Assembly: GCA_963844865.1 (NCBI GenBank)
Contig: CAWJPY010000021.1
Span: forward strand, 1 to 64,000
Source: CAWJPY01 sp963844865
Lineage (GTDB): Bacteria; Acidobacteriota; Thermoanaerobaculia; Thermoanaerobaculales; Sulfomarinibacteraceae
Direction of reading: 5' to 3'
DNA: 64,000 nucleotides
In this document: one piece after another, positions 24,912 to 33,806 of the stretch
How the letters are laid out: each line of letters starts with the position of its first letter
Position numbering within the stretch: the stretch's first letter is position 1
Notes under the pieces: model-generated
The model's input: only the letters and a program-made list of their open reading frames with translations
The model's database searches: none
Told to the model about the DNA's origin: nothing
Program-made: the position numbers and the translations under genes

Positions 24912-26189
24912 TCAACCTGGCGCGCGCAGCATGTCGCTCCACACCTCCCAGAAGGTCGGGAACGACTTGCCGACGCACTCGGGCTCGTCGAGCTCGACGG
25001 CCCCCCGGGCGAGGGCGGCCACCGCCATGGCCATGGCCACCCGGTGATCGGAGGCGGCCGTCACCCGCACCGGGGCGGACGCTCCGCGAGGCAGGGCACG
25101 ACGCACCGTCACCGTGCCGTTGCCGACCTCCAGCTCCGCGCCCAGGCGGGTCAGATTGTCCACCATCACCGCGACCCGATCGCTCTCCTTGTGGCGGAGG
25201 TGCTCGACCCCACGCAGCTCGCAGCCTGCTCCCACCACGGCGGCCACGGTCACCAGCGCCGGGAACAGGTCCGGGGTCTGCCGCACATCGGCGGCAAACG
25301 GACCCTGGGCGGGCCCCAGGACGATCACACCCTCCGTCCCCTCCTCCACCTTCACCCCCGCGGCCGACAGCATCCCGCACAACGCCCGGTCGCCCTGCCG
25401 GCTCGAGGTCGTCACGCCTTCGATCACCACCTGCCCTCCCCCCACCGCGGCGGCGGCGGCGAAGAACGCGGCGGCCGACCAGTCTCCCTCCACCCGGAAG
25501 CTGGCGCTCCGAACGCCGCCGGGCGGGATACGCCAGCGCCGGCTGGTGGGCGCGTGCTCCACCCTGACTCCGTACGCGGCCAGCACCTCCTCGGTGAGCG
25601 CCACATAGGGGGCGGAAGGCAGGTCCCCCTCCACCTCGAGCTCGAGGCCGTCCGCCATGAGGGGAGCCGCGAGCAGCAGGGAGCTCACGAACTGGGACGA
25701 CACCTCGGGACGGATCGTCAGGTGCCCTCCCGCCAGGCGCCGCCCCTCCACCGTCACGGGAAGGAAGCCATCCCGGTCGTCAAGGGTGGCCCCGAGACGA
25801 CGCAGGGCGCCGAGCAGCGGTCCCATGGGCCGCACGCGGAGACGATCGCCGCCGTCCACCAGGAAGCGGCCCGGGGTGGCGCTGAGGAGCCCCAGCAGCA
25901 GCCGGGCGCCCGTGCCCGAGTTGCCGAGCCAGAGCCGCCGCAGGCCGGGCGTCTCGGGGTGGCGGGGACCGACCTCGATCGTCCGCTCTCCCCAGCGCAC
26001 CGGCCATCCCGCCTCCGCCAGGGCGCGCGCGAGCAGCCTGGTGTCCTCGCAGTCCAGAGGGTCCACCACCCGACCCCCGCCGGCGACCGCAGCCGCCAGG
26101 AGGGCGCGGTTGGTGAGGCTCTTCGAAGCCGGCACCTGAACCGTAGCCATCAGCTCGGAGCACGGTCCCGGCAGGATGGTTGCAGTCAT
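24912..26189 (-). CDS. aroA: 5-enolpyruvylshikimate-3-phosphate synthase
   Basis: A 425-residue enzyme of the shikimate pathway that joins shikimate-3-phosphate and phosphoenolpyruvate. Signature blocks: VQVPASKSLTNRALLAAAVA (residues 17-36), LWLGNSGTGARLLLGLLSAT, GDRLRVRPMGPLLGALRRLG, and VEHLRHKESDRVAVMVDNLT near the C-terminus. The start ATG at 26189 gives the normal MTATILPGPCSEL-type short lead before the Ser-Lys motif. It sits between the LpxH-like gene (20 bases upstream) and the sigma-54 activator (11 bases downstream), an unusual operon mate for a biosynthetic gene. Confidence 0.95.
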   Translation of the reverse strand: MTATILPGPCSELMATVQVPASKSLTNRALLAAAVAGGGRVVDPLDCEDTRLLARALAEAGWPVRWGERTIEVGPRHPETPGLRRLWLGNSGTGARLLLGLLSATPGRFLVDGGDRLRVRPMGPLLGALRRLGATLDDRDGFLPVTVEGRRLAGGHLTIRPEVSSQFVSSLLLAAPLMADGLELEVEGDLPSAPYVALTEEVLAAYGVRVEHAPTSRRWRIPPGGVRSASFRVEGDWSAAAFFAAAAAVGGGQVVIEGVTTSSRQGDRALCGMLSAAGVKVEEGTEGVIVLGPAQGPFAADVRQTPDLFPALVTVAAVVGAGCELRGVEHLRHKESDRVAVMVDNLTRLGAELEVGNGTVTVRRALPRGASAPVRVTAASDHRVAMAMAVAALARGAVELDEPECVGKSFPTFWEVWSDMLRAPG

Positions 26190-26209
26190 GGTCGCCCCGT
26201 TGGGAGAGA

Positions 26210-26950
26210 TCAGCCCATTGTCGGAAGGGCGTCCCCGGGTGTCAAGTTCTTCTCCACCCACACCCCGCGGCCGTCGGGCCGTACCGCGACGCCACTGGTC
26301 GTCTCGAGCCATGCCGGCACGACGAGGGCCAACCGGTCATCCCGGCGATACTCCCACACGCGGTGGAAATGGCCCCACAGGAGCACGTCCACGCCCTCCC
26401 GCCAGGCGCGCCGGGCCGCGCGCTCGAGGGCGGCCTCGGGGATCTTGTACCGGAACCGGAGATTGGTGGTCGCCAGCCTGGCCTCCATGGAGCGCACGAT
26501 GCTCACTGCCAGGGACCGTGGAAGGGCGCGCGCCCACCAACGAGCGAACGTTGACTTTGAGAGGTGCGACCAGAACTGGTACTGCAGGTCCCGGAGGTTG
26601 ATCCGGTCCCCGTGGACCAGGCGGTAGCGGGTCGGACCCGCCACGAACTCGTAGCAGCGGCCGCTCCAGTCCACGCGCTCCGCAAGCTCCTTCTCGTCCA
26701 GGAAGAAGTCGCGATTGCCCTCGATGAGGACGATGCGTACCCCGGCGCGCCGGGCATGCTCCCAGGCGCCCATGACCTCGCGGACTCCTCCTGTCCAGAA
26801 CTTGGACATGCCGATGAGGTACTGAAAGGCGTCGCCCAGGTACACGACCTCGCCATAGCCGGCCAGGACCGCGCGCCGGATGAGGCCCGCCATCTCCCCC
26901 ACGTCCCCGGACCGCTGCCCCACGTGGGCGTCGGCGATGATGAGCCGCAT
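26210..26950 (-). CDS. LpxH-like metallophosphoesterase (UDP-2,3-diacylglucosamine hydrolase type)
   Basis: A 246-residue calcineurin-like phosphoesterase. Metal-binding motifs appear in order: IIADAHVG, VVYLGDAFQY, LIEGNRDFFLDE, LVHGDRINLRDLQYQFW and LLWGHFHRVWEY. The GNRDF motif is diagnostic of LpxH, which cleaves UDP-diacylglucosamine to lipid X, the substrate of LpxB found at 6881. Divergence elsewhere leaves room for a related phosphoesterase. The ATG at 26950 places the first metal motif at the extreme N-terminus as expected. It is divergent from the subtilase gene. Confidence 0.75.
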   Translation of the reverse strand: MRLIIADAHVGQRSGDVGEMAGLIRRAVLAGYGEVVYLGDAFQYLIGMSKFWTGGVREVMGAWEHARRAGVRIVLIEGNRDFFLDEKELAERVDWSGRCYEFVAGPTRYRLVHGDRINLRDLQYQFWSHLSKSTFARWWARALPRSLAVSIVRSMEARLATTNLRFRYKIPEAALERAARRAWREGVDVLLWGHFHRVWEYRRDDRLALVVPAWLETTSGVAVRPDGRGVWVEKNLTPGDALPTMG

Positions 26951-26972
26951 CACGGGGGCATGGTAGCGCGGA

Positions 26973-27003
26973 TTGCTAGGATTCCCCTGCCGGCGTCTAT
27001 ACT
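26973..27003 (+). promoter_or_regulatory. Weak sigma-70-like promoter before the subtilase gene
   Basis: TATACT at 26998-27003 is a good -10 box, placed 22 bases before the ATG. TTGCTA at 26973-26978 is a possible -35 box with a 19-base spacer, longer than ideal. The -10 element is the only strong part. Confidence 0.35.
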
Positions 27004-27024
27004 GGAGGATCGGGACGAATCGAC

Positions 27025-30000
27025 ATGATGACCCGCACGTCACTCACGACGCTCGGTTTCGTCGCGTGCCTGGTGGTCTTCCCTCGCGTGTCGACACCCG
27101 CGGCACGCACGGCCACCCCGGCCCGCATGACGCCTCAGCTCGCAGCGGAGGTGCTGGCCGGGGTCACGAGGCTCCCTGTCATCGTGCCACTCCGGGCCCC
27201 GGCCGCTGCGCGCGTCCCCCTGTCCGAGCGCGATCACACGCCGGAGCTGAAACGGCGCAACGCCATCGAACCCCTGGTGAAGGAACGGCTGCGCGCGCTG
27301 CGGGCACGCGTCGACGGCGACGATCTCCACGTCGTACGACAGCTCCGGCTTCAACCGGCGGTCGCCGCCGTCGTGAGCCCCCGGGGCCTCGGTGAGCTGC
27401 TGCGTTCCCCTGCCGTCGAGCTCATCGAGCCGGACCTGCGGTGGCGGGTGCACACCGAGCAGGGCCTGCCGCTCATCGACGCCACCGCCGTGCACAACCT
27501 GGGGGTGACGGGAGAGGGTGTGGCCGTGGCGGTGATCGACACCGGGGTCGACGCCACCCACCCGGCCCTCGGCAGCAGCCCGGCGCCCAACTCCAAAGTG
27601 GTGTACGCCCTCGACACGGCCGACGGGGATGCCGATGCATCCGATTGTGGGGTGCACGGCACGGCGGTCGCCGCCGTCATCGCCGGCTTCCCCTTCCAGT
27701 GGAACCCGCTGCTGCGCTTCGCCGGCGGCGTGGCCCCCGGAGCCAGAATCCTCGCCTACAAGGCGAGCCCCGACGCCGAATGCGGCAGCTTCTCGCTGAG
27801 CGCGGTCCTGGCCGCCATGGAGGACGCCCTCCTCCACCGGAACGACGGCGGCACCACCCTGGCCGCCATCAACCTGTCGGTGGGAGCCGGGGCCTTCGCG
27901 GGCCCCTGCGAGGGTCTCAGCGCCAGCTACCGCCACGCCGTGTCGGATGCCACCGCAGCCGGTGTCGCCGTGGTGGCATCGGCGGGGAACGAGGGCCTCG
28001 CCGACGCCATGGCGGCGCCGGCGTGCCTCGGGCAGGTGATCAGCGTCGGCTCGGTGTGGGACACCGCGGCCGGGCGAATGGGCCACAGCTTCTGTCTGGA
28101 TCCCGGCTGTACCACCGTCTGTGACGACCGCACGGCCACGGCCGCCACCGTGACCTGCTACTCCAACTCGTCGGTTGCCCTCGATCTCCTGGCCCCGTCC
28201 GAGTACCTGACCACGGCGAGGGCGGGAGGACAGACCCTGGAGTTCGGGGGGACCTCCGGCGCCGCGGCGTACGTGGCGGGAGCCATCGCCCTCTTGAGGG
28301 CCGCGTCCGCGGCACCCACCCCCGCCGGCTTGCGGGCGCTCCTCGCACTCACGGGACAGCCCATCCCCGACCGACGGAGTGGACGGGTCAGGTCGCTGGT
28401 GGACGTGGCGGCGGCCCTGGACCACCAGACCGTCGTCGTCGCCGCTGCGCCGGAAGAGACCGACGGTAACGAGAGCGGCCCCATCCTGTCGCGGTTGGAG
28501 ATCGCCGAGCCGGTCGTCATCGGCTCGCTGCGGGTGCTCCTCCACCTCGCCTGTGACCGGCCGGAGCAGCTCGTGGTCCGCCTGGTCGCTCCGGACGGCC
28601 GGGCCGTTCTCCTGCACGACCGCGGACCGGGCAGCGTCCCCGACGTCGACGGCCTCACCCGTTTCGGGGGCCTCTGGGGCACCTACCCCGACGAGCTCGT
28701 CCCCGCGGAGAGCCTGGGCCGGTTGGGAGGGATCGAGGGCCAGGGCGTCTGGACCCTGGAGATCGGCGGCCCGAAGGGCAAGGGCACCGATGGGCTCCCC
28801 GGAACCCTGCTTGACTGGGCGCTCGAGATCACGCCGAGAGTCACCCCCTCCGCGCCATCCACGGTGATCCCGGCGGCGGCCCACCTGGAGGGTGTGGATC
28901 GCGCGCTCTGGACCACGGATCTCCGCCTGGTCAACCCGACCTCCGAGGCACGACGCGTGCGGCTGGTGCTGGTGCCGAGTGGCGCCGACGGGCGTCTCGA
29001 CTTCTACCAGGGCGATCTGAGGCTCCCCCGGGGGGCGGCCGTGGACCTCCCCGACGTCGTGCGCACCGTGTTCGGGCGCGAGCAGACCAGCGGGGCGCTC
29101 TTTCTCGCCAGTGGCGATGGCGCCGTCCTCGCCAGCTCCAGGACCGCCACCATCGACGGTGGGGGGACCTATGGTCAGTTCATCGGTCCGGAGGATCCCA
29201 ACGCCGCCTCCCTGGGCGTTGCCGAGCCCCCGCTGGTGATCCCCCACCTCGAGAACACGACCGGTTTCCGGACCAACCTCGGATTCGTGGAGACCTCGGG
29301 CAACAGGGTGAGCTTGTCCGTGCGGGTTGTCGACGGTGACGATGGAGGCCTCGTGGGCGAGCCTCTCGCCCTCGAGCTCGAACCGTTCTCCCACCTCCAG
29401 GTCCGGTTGCGGACGCCCACCCCGCGGCGGAACCTGTACGCCGTGGTGACGGCGATCGAGGGCGAAGGCAGGGTCATGGCCTATGCGTCGACCATCGACA
29501 ACTCCACCCGGGACGCGTCGTTCGTCCCCGCCGCGCGGCCCGCTCTCGTCAGTCAGACCATGGTGCCCGTGGTGGCGTCGGCCCACGGTCGCGGCGGCAC
29601 CAGCTGGCGCTCGGAAGTGCGCCTCGCCAACCTGGGGTCGCGGGAGGTCCTCCTGCGCCTCGAGTACAGGCCGCGCCAGGGAGAGCCCGGGGCCATGCGC
29701 GTGGTGGAGACCCGCCTTCCCGGCGGACGTGTCCTCCTCAGCGAGGATATCGTGGGCGAGCTGTTCGGTCTCACGGCGACCGCGGGCTCGCTCCGGATCG
29801 TCGTCGAGGACGGGCGGGCGACCCTCCTGGTCAGCTCACGGACCGCGAACTGGACCCCGCGGGGGTCGTTCGGACAGTACGTGGGCGGCGTCAGCCAGGG
29901 CCTCGCGGCGAAAGCTGTGGTCGTGGGCGTGGACGGCGGCCAGGACGTGCGCAGCAACCTCGGCCTGTGTGAGGTGGAGGGCGCGCGCCTGGAGGTGCGC

Positions 30001-30240
30001 TGCACGCTCCGCGACGCGCTGGGGAACGAGCTGGCACCTCCGGCGCTGTTCACGGTCGAGCCCTACCAGCTCGTCCAGGTCAACGACATCTTCGCGGCCT
30101 TCGGCACCGAGCCCCAGCACAACGCGCGCATCGACCTCGCCGTGGAGTCCGGGACCGGCGCCTACGCGGCCTACGCGTCGGTGGTGGACGCCGTCACGGG
30201 CGACGCGGTGTTCATCCCCGCCCAGCCCCTACCGGACTGA
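27025..30240 (+). CDS. Secreted subtilisin-like (S8) protease with P-domain
   Basis: A 1071-residue exported protease. An N-terminal signal (MTRTSLTTLGFVACLVVF) and a propeptide of about 130 residues precede the catalytic domain. The triad is Asp172 in AVAVIDTGVDATHPALG, His211 in CGVHGTAVAAVIAG and Ser411 in FGGTSGAAAYVAGAIALL. Residues 480-625 look like a proprotein-convertase P domain (ILSRLEIAEPVVIGSLRVLL and TYPDELVPAESLGRLGGIEG). The remaining 440 residues hold four beta-rich repeats beginning near VIPAAAHLEGVDRALWTTDL, a form I associate with Acidobacteriota secreted proteins. A GGAGG lies about 15 bases before the start. Confidence 0.9.
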   Translation: MMTRTSLTTLGFVACLVVFPRVSTPAARTATPARMTPQLAAEVLAGVTRLPVIVPLRAPAAARVPLSERDHTPELKRRNAIEPLVKERLRALRARVDGDDLHVVRQLRLQPAVAAVVSPRGLGELLRSPAVELIEPDLRWRVHTEQGLPLIDATAVHNLGVTGEGVAVAVIDTGVDATHPALGSSPAPNSKVVYALDTADGDADASDCGVHGTAVAAVIAGFPFQWNPLLRFAGGVAPGARILAYKASPDAECGSFSLSAVLAAMEDALLHRNDGGTTLAAINLSVGAGAFAGPCEGLSASYRHAVSDATAAGVAVVASAGNEGLADAMAAPACLGQVISVGSVWDTAAGRMGHSFCLDPGCTTVCDDRTATAATVTCYSNSSVALDLLAPSEYLTTARAGGQTLEFGGTSGAAAYVAGAIALLRAASAAPTPAGLRALLALTGQPIPDRRSGRVRSLVDVAAALDHQTVVVAAAPEETDGNESGPILSRLEIAEPVVIGSLRVLLHLACDRPEQLVVRLVAPDGRAVLLHDRGPGSVPDVDGLTRFGGLWGTYPDELVPAESLGRLGGIEGQGVWTLEIGGPKGKGTDGLPGTLLDWALEITPRVTPSAPSTVIPAAAHLEGVDRALWTTDLRLVNPTSEARRVRLVLVPSGADGRLDFYQGDLRLPRGAAVDLPDVVRTVFGREQTSGALFLASGDGAVLASSRTATIDGGGTYGQFIGPEDPNAASLGVAEPPLVIPHLENTTGFRTNLGFVETSGNRVSLSVRVVDGDDGGLVGEPLALELEPFSHLQVRLRTPTPRRNLYAVVTAIEGEGRVMAYASTIDNSTRDASFVPAARPALVSQTMVPVVASAHGRGGTSWRSEVRLANLGSREVLLRLEYRPRQGEPGAMRVVETRLPGGRVLLSEDIVGELFGLTATAGSLRIVVEDGRATLLVSSRTANWTPRGSFGQYVGGVSQGLAAKAVVVGVDGGQDVRSNLGLCEVEGARLEVRCTLRDALGNELAPPALFTVEPYQLVQVNDIFAAFGTEPQHNARIDLAVESGTGAYAAYASVVDAVTGDAVFIPAQPLPD

Positions 30241-30284
30241 CCTGCTGTTGCGCGCCGCCGGGCGCGGGGCTTCGGGAGCACCAG

Positions 30285-30364
30285 AGAGGGTGCCGGGCAC
30301 CGTCGAATACGCTTCGAGAAACCCTCTCGCTTCATGTGCGGCGGTGCCTGGCACCCCCCTCTGG
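30285..30364. repeat. REP-like inverted repeat (GGTGCC family)
   Basis: An 80-base intergenic element bounded by AGAGGGTGCCGGGCACCG on the left and CGGTGCCTGGCACCC followed by CCCCTCT on the right, which are inverted copies. Each end is itself a GGTGCC-n-GGCACC palindrome. It lies between the subtilase and serC stop codons, where two genes converge, so it could also act as a transcription block. The same palindrome recurs at 49155 and 57929. Confidence 0.65.
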
Positions 30365-30390
30365 CCTACCCGACGCGCGGGGTCTCGGAC

Positions 30391-31476
30391 TCAACCGTGC
30401 TCTTTCGCGAATCGCTCCATGAACTCGGCGAGAGCCTCGACACCTTCTGGTTCCATGGCGTTGTAGATCGAGGCGCGGCAGCCCCCCACCGACCGGTGGC
30501 CCTTGAGACCGTACATGCCGAGCTTGGTGGCCTCCTGCACGAAGGTCGCCTCCAGCTCCTCGGAGGGCAGCCGCCACACCACGTTCATGTAGGAGCGGCT
30601 GTCCGGCTCGACGGGGCAGCGGTAGAAGCCCGGATGGGCCTCGATGACACCGTAGAGGCGGTCGCCCTTGAGCCGGTTGCGGCGCTCCATGGCCTCGAGC
30701 CCTCCCGTCCGCTTCACCCACTCGAGGACGTTGCGGAGCATGTACACCGCGAAGCACGGGGGCGTGTTGTACAGGGACTCCTTCCCGAGGTGGGTGGCGT
30801 AGGCGAGCATGGTGGGCAGGCCGGGGTTGGCGCGCTCCACCCAGGAGCGGCGGACGATCACCACCGTCACACCGGCGGGGCCGAGGTTCTTCTGGGCTCC
30901 GGCGTAGATCAGGGCGAAGCGGTTCGCGTCGAAAGGACGCCACAGCAGGTCCGAGGACATGTCGGCGACCAGCGGAACCTCCCCGGTGTCCGGGAAGTCG
31001 TGCCACTGGGTCCCCTTGATGGTGTTGTTGGAGGTGATGTGCACGTAGGCGGCGGCCGGATCGAGCTCCAGGTCCTGCTGCCTCGGGATACGGGTGAAGC
31101 CGGCAGCCTCGGAGGTGCCGGCGGCCCGACCGCGGGCCACGATGTTCGCCTCCTTCAGCGCCTTCTGGGACCACGAGCCGGTGATCACGTAGTCCGCGGA
31201 GCCTCCCGGCGGGATGAAGTTCATGGGCACCATGGCGAACTGGGTGGAGGCTCCACCGCCCAGGAAGAGGACCAGGTGGTCGTCGTCCAGGCCGAGGAGC
31301 TCTCTGAACAGGTCCATCGCCTGATGGTGAATGGCGTCGTACTCCTTGGAGCGGTGGGAGGTCTCCATCACCGACATCCCGGTCCCTTCCCACTCCAACA
31401 TCTCGTCCCGGGCGCGCTCCAGGGCCGCCAATGGCAGGGTCGCGGGTCCGGCGTAGAAGTTCCAGCTGCGGCTCAC
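30391..31476 (-). CDS. serC: Phosphoserine aminotransferase
   Basis: A 361-residue PLP enzyme that converts 3-phosphohydroxypyruvate and glutamate to phosphoserine. It opens RSWNFYAGPATLPLAALERA, the SerC N-terminal signature, followed by GMSVMETSHRSKEYDAIHHQ. LFLGGGASTQFAMVPMNFI binds the cofactor phosphate and YAGAQKNLGPAGVTVV carries the PLP lysine. The C-terminus has KGHRSVGGCRASIYNAMEPE. It lies 14 bases downstream of serA on the same strand. It converges with the subtilase gene across a repeat element. Confidence 0.95.
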   Translation of the reverse strand: MSRSWNFYAGPATLPLAALERARDEMLEWEGTGMSVMETSHRSKEYDAIHHQAMDLFRELLGLDDDHLVLFLGGGASTQFAMVPMNFIPPGGSADYVITGSWSQKALKEANIVARGRAAGTSEAAGFTRIPRQQDLELDPAAAYVHITSNNTIKGTQWHDFPDTGEVPLVADMSSDLLWRPFDANRFALIYAGAQKNLGPAGVTVVIVRRSWVERANPGLPTMLAYATHLGKESLYNTPPCFAVYMLRNVLEWVKRTGGLEAMERRNRLKGDRLYGVIEAHPGFYRCPVEPDSRSYMNVVWRLPSEELEATFVQEATKLGMYGLKGHRSVGGCRASIYNAMEPEGVEALAEFMERFAKEHG

Positions 31477-31489
31477 GGGTGTCCTCCTC

Positions 31490-32371
31490 TCACGCGGTGT
31501 GCTGCACGAAGTCCTCGAGGATGCGAACGATGATATCCCCGATGCGCAGCATGTTCTCGGCGGTGGATGCCCCCAGATGGGGGGTCATGATCACGTTGGG
31601 AGCTTCGTACAGGGGGCTCGCGTCGTCCGGGGGATCGGACCTGAACACGTCGGTGGCGTAGGCGCGGACCTTGCCCGAGCGCAGGGCGGCGACGATGTCC
31701 TCTTCCACGATGCACTTTCCTCGCGAGGTGTTGACGAGGACCACCCCGTCCTTCATGCCGGCCATGGACTGGGTGTTGATCATTCCCTCGGTCTCCGGGG
31801 TCAGCGGTACGTGGAGGGAGATGTAGTCGGCCTCGGCGTACACGGTCTCGAGAGGCACCAGGTCGATGAACTCGTGGTGCTTCAGCAACGGGTCGTAGGC
31901 GATGACCCGCATGCCGAAGCCGATGGCCCGCCTGGCCACCTCGGTGCCGATGTTGCCCGCCCCCACCAGGCCGAGGGTCTTGCCCATCAGCTCCGAGCGC
32001 TTGAGCTCTTTCTTCAACCAGACGTGCTCCCGCATGCCCAGGTGGCCCTCCACGAGGCGGGTCGGGACCGCGATCATCAGCGCGAAGGCGAGCTCCGCAA
32101 CCGCCACGGCCGAGGCCTCTGCGGTGTTGAACACCTGGATGCCCTTGGAGCGGGCGTAGTCGACGTCGATGTTGTCCAGGCCCACGCCGCCGCGGATGAT
32201 GAGGCGCAGCTTCTTGGCGCGATCGATGTAGGCCCGGTCGCACCTGGTCTTGGAGCGCACCAACACCACGTCCACGTCGCCCACCTGCTCCTTGTCCTGG
32301 GTGACCTCGCCGAAGGCGTGCAGCTTGTCGGGCAGGGTGCGGTCGAATGCGTCCGAAATCAGGATCTTCAT
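31490..32371 (-). CDS. serA: D-3-phosphoglycerate dehydrogenase, short form
   Basis: A 293-residue NAD-dependent D-2-hydroxyacid dehydrogenase, presumed to oxidise 3-phosphoglycerate. The NAD fold is seen as LGLVGAGNIGTEVARRAIGFG; the substrate side includes RGGVGLDNIDVDYARSKGI and the catalytic His in TPHLGASTAENMLRIGD. It lacks the C-terminal ACT and intervening domains of longer SerA forms, so serine feedback through those is not expected. The serA call rests on its position between DUF1015 and serC; the fold alone would allow other hydroxyacids. Confidence 0.88.
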   Translation of the reverse strand: MKILISDAFDRTLPDKLHAFGEVTQDKEQVGDVDVVLVRSKTRCDRAYIDRAKKLRLIIRGGVGLDNIDVDYARSKGIQVFNTAEASAVAVAELAFALMIAVPTRLVEGHLGMREHVWLKKELKRSELMGKTLGLVGAGNIGTEVARRAIGFGMRVIAYDPLLKHHEFIDLVPLETVYAEADYISLHVPLTPETEGMINTQSMAGMKDGVVLVNTSRGKCIVEEDIVAALRSGKVRAYATDVFRSDPPDDASPLYEAPNVIMTPHLGASTAENMLRIGDIIVRILEDFVQHTA

Positions 32372-32386
32372 GGTCTTCTCCTCCCC

Positions 32387-33628
32387 TCACTCCGCCAACG
32401 GGCGGACGATCAGCCCGGATCGGAGCTTCGGCTCGAACCAGGTGGACTTGGGCGGCATCACCTTCCCCGAGTCGGCGACCGACAGGAGCTGCTCGATGGA
32501 GGTCGGGTAGAGGGCGAACGCCACCGCCCAGTCCCCCGAGTCCACCAGCTTCTCCAGCTCGCCGAGGCCCCGGATCCCACCCACGAAGTCGATGCGCTCG
32601 TCCTTGCGGGGGTCTCCGATCTCGAGCAGGGGTGTCAACAGGTTCTCCTGCAGGATGGCCACGTCCAGTCCCCGTACCGGGTCGTCATCGGGGTAGGTCC
32701 CGCGACGGGCCGTGAGGCGGTACCACTCCCCCGCCAGGTACATGCCGAAGCTGCGCGGCCGCGACGGGCGGCCCTCGTCCACCGGCTCCACCTCGAAGCG
32801 CTCGCCCACCGCGGTCAGGAACTCCGCCGCCTGGCGACCGGCCAGGTCGCGCACGACCCGGTTGTAGTCCAGGATCATCATCTGGTCATGGGGAAAGATG
32901 ACCGACAGGAAGTAGTTGTAGGGCTCCTGCCCGGTGTGGTCGGGGTTGGCCTCGCGGCGCATGGTGCGGATCCGCACCGCCGCCGCCGACCGGTGATGGC
33001 CGTCGGCCACGTAGAGGGCGGGCACCTCGGCGAAGGCCGCGACCAGGCGGTCCCGCTCCGCCGGCGTCGCCACCACCCACACGGTGTGACCGATGCCATC
33101 CGGGGCCACGAAGTCGTAGGTGGGCTCGCCGGCGGTCAGGCGTTGCACCAGGGCGTCGATCTCCCGCCGCGCCCGGTAGGTCAGGAACACCGGCCCCGTG
33201 TTGGCGTCGAGGGCGTCCACGTGGCGGGTGCGGTCGTCCTCCTTCACCGGCCGGGTGTGCTCGTGCTTCTTGATCAGGTCGGCCTCGTACTCGTCGACGC
33301 TGGCACCGGCCACGACCCCGGTCTGGACGTGGTCGCCCATGCGCTGCCGGTACAGGTACAGGGCCGGCGACTCCTCCCGGACCAGGACCCCTTCCTGCAC
33401 CAGCCGGCCGAGGTTCTCAGCTCCCTTCGCGTACACCCGCGGATCGTAGTGGTCGATCTTCGGATCCAGGTCGATCTCCGGCTTGTTCACGTGCAGGAAG
33501 GAGACTGGGTTGCCGGCCGCCATGGTCCGCGCCTCGTCGCTCGAGAGGACGTCGTAGGGCGGGCTCGCCACCCGGTCCGCGAGCTCCGGCCGGGGTCTGA
33601 GCGCTCGAAAGGGCTGGATCCGTGACAT
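32387..33628 (-). CDS. DUF1015-family protein
   Basis: A 413-residue protein of the widespread DUF1015 family. It starts SRIQPFRALRPRPELADRVA and then SPPYDVLSSDEARTMAAGNP, both family hallmarks. HVNKPEIDL, VDEYEADLIKKHEHTRPVKE and LYVADGHHRSAAAVRIR are further conserved blocks; the DGHHR motif resembles a phosphate- or metal-binding loop. It is the first gene of a three-gene unit with serA and serC. Distant relatives are ParB-like kinases including an archaeal free serine kinase, so a role in serine metabolism is plausible but not shown. No serB is present nearby. Confidence 0.8.
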   Translation of the reverse strand: MSRIQPFRALRPRPELADRVASPPYDVLSSDEARTMAAGNPVSFLHVNKPEIDLDPKIDHYDPRVYAKGAENLGRLVQEGVLVREESPALYLYRQRMGDHVQTGVVAGASVDEYEADLIKKHEHTRPVKEDDRTRHVDALDANTGPVFLTYRARREIDALVQRLTAGEPTYDFVAPDGIGHTVWVVATPAERDRLVAAFAEVPALYVADGHHRSAAAVRIRTMRREANPDHTGQEPYNYFLSVIFPHDQMMILDYNRVVRDLAGRQAAEFLTAVGERFEVEPVDEGRPSRPRSFGMYLAGEWYRLTARRGTYPDDDPVRGLDVAILQENLLTPLLEIGDPRKDERIDFVGGIRGLGELEKLVDSGDWAVAFALYPTSIEQLLSVADSGKVMPPKSTWFEPKLRSGLIVRPLAE

Positions 33629-33667
33629 GTTGTGCTCCCTGGGGGCGGTGGTCCGACCCACCTGCCG

Positions 33668-33683
33668 TGTGAAATCTATCACA
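33668..33683. promoter_or_regulatory. CRP/FNR-type operator
   Basis: TGTGAAATCTATCACA is a perfect TGTGA-N6-TCACA palindrome. Its centre is about 47 bases upstream of the DUF1015 start and about 130 bases upstream of the divergent Cys-rich gene. A -10-like TAGATT on the minus strand overlaps it, so binding might repress rather than activate. The sequence matches the E. coli CRP half-sites exactly; which regulator binds it here is unknown. Confidence 0.6.
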
Positions 33684-33806
33684 TGCCCTGACGAGCGACC
33701 AGATACCGGCGCATCCCTCAACACCCGCGGCGGCGGGGGATCGGTCGAGCGGTCGCGACTCCCGTCGGGGAATCCAGGAATCAATCCCCGTGTTAGACTG
33801 CGCACG

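Noticed and set aside
24901..25380. Upstream extension of the sigma-54 activator into aroA
   Set aside because: It would run through aroA in another frame. The ATG at 24900, 11 bases beyond the aroA stop, gives a normal operon junction.
27040..29586. 848-residue minus-strand open frame opposite the subtilase
   Set aside because: It mirrors a GC-rich gene with clear catalytic residues, and its translation is His/Gly/Arg-rich low-complexity sequence with no domain.
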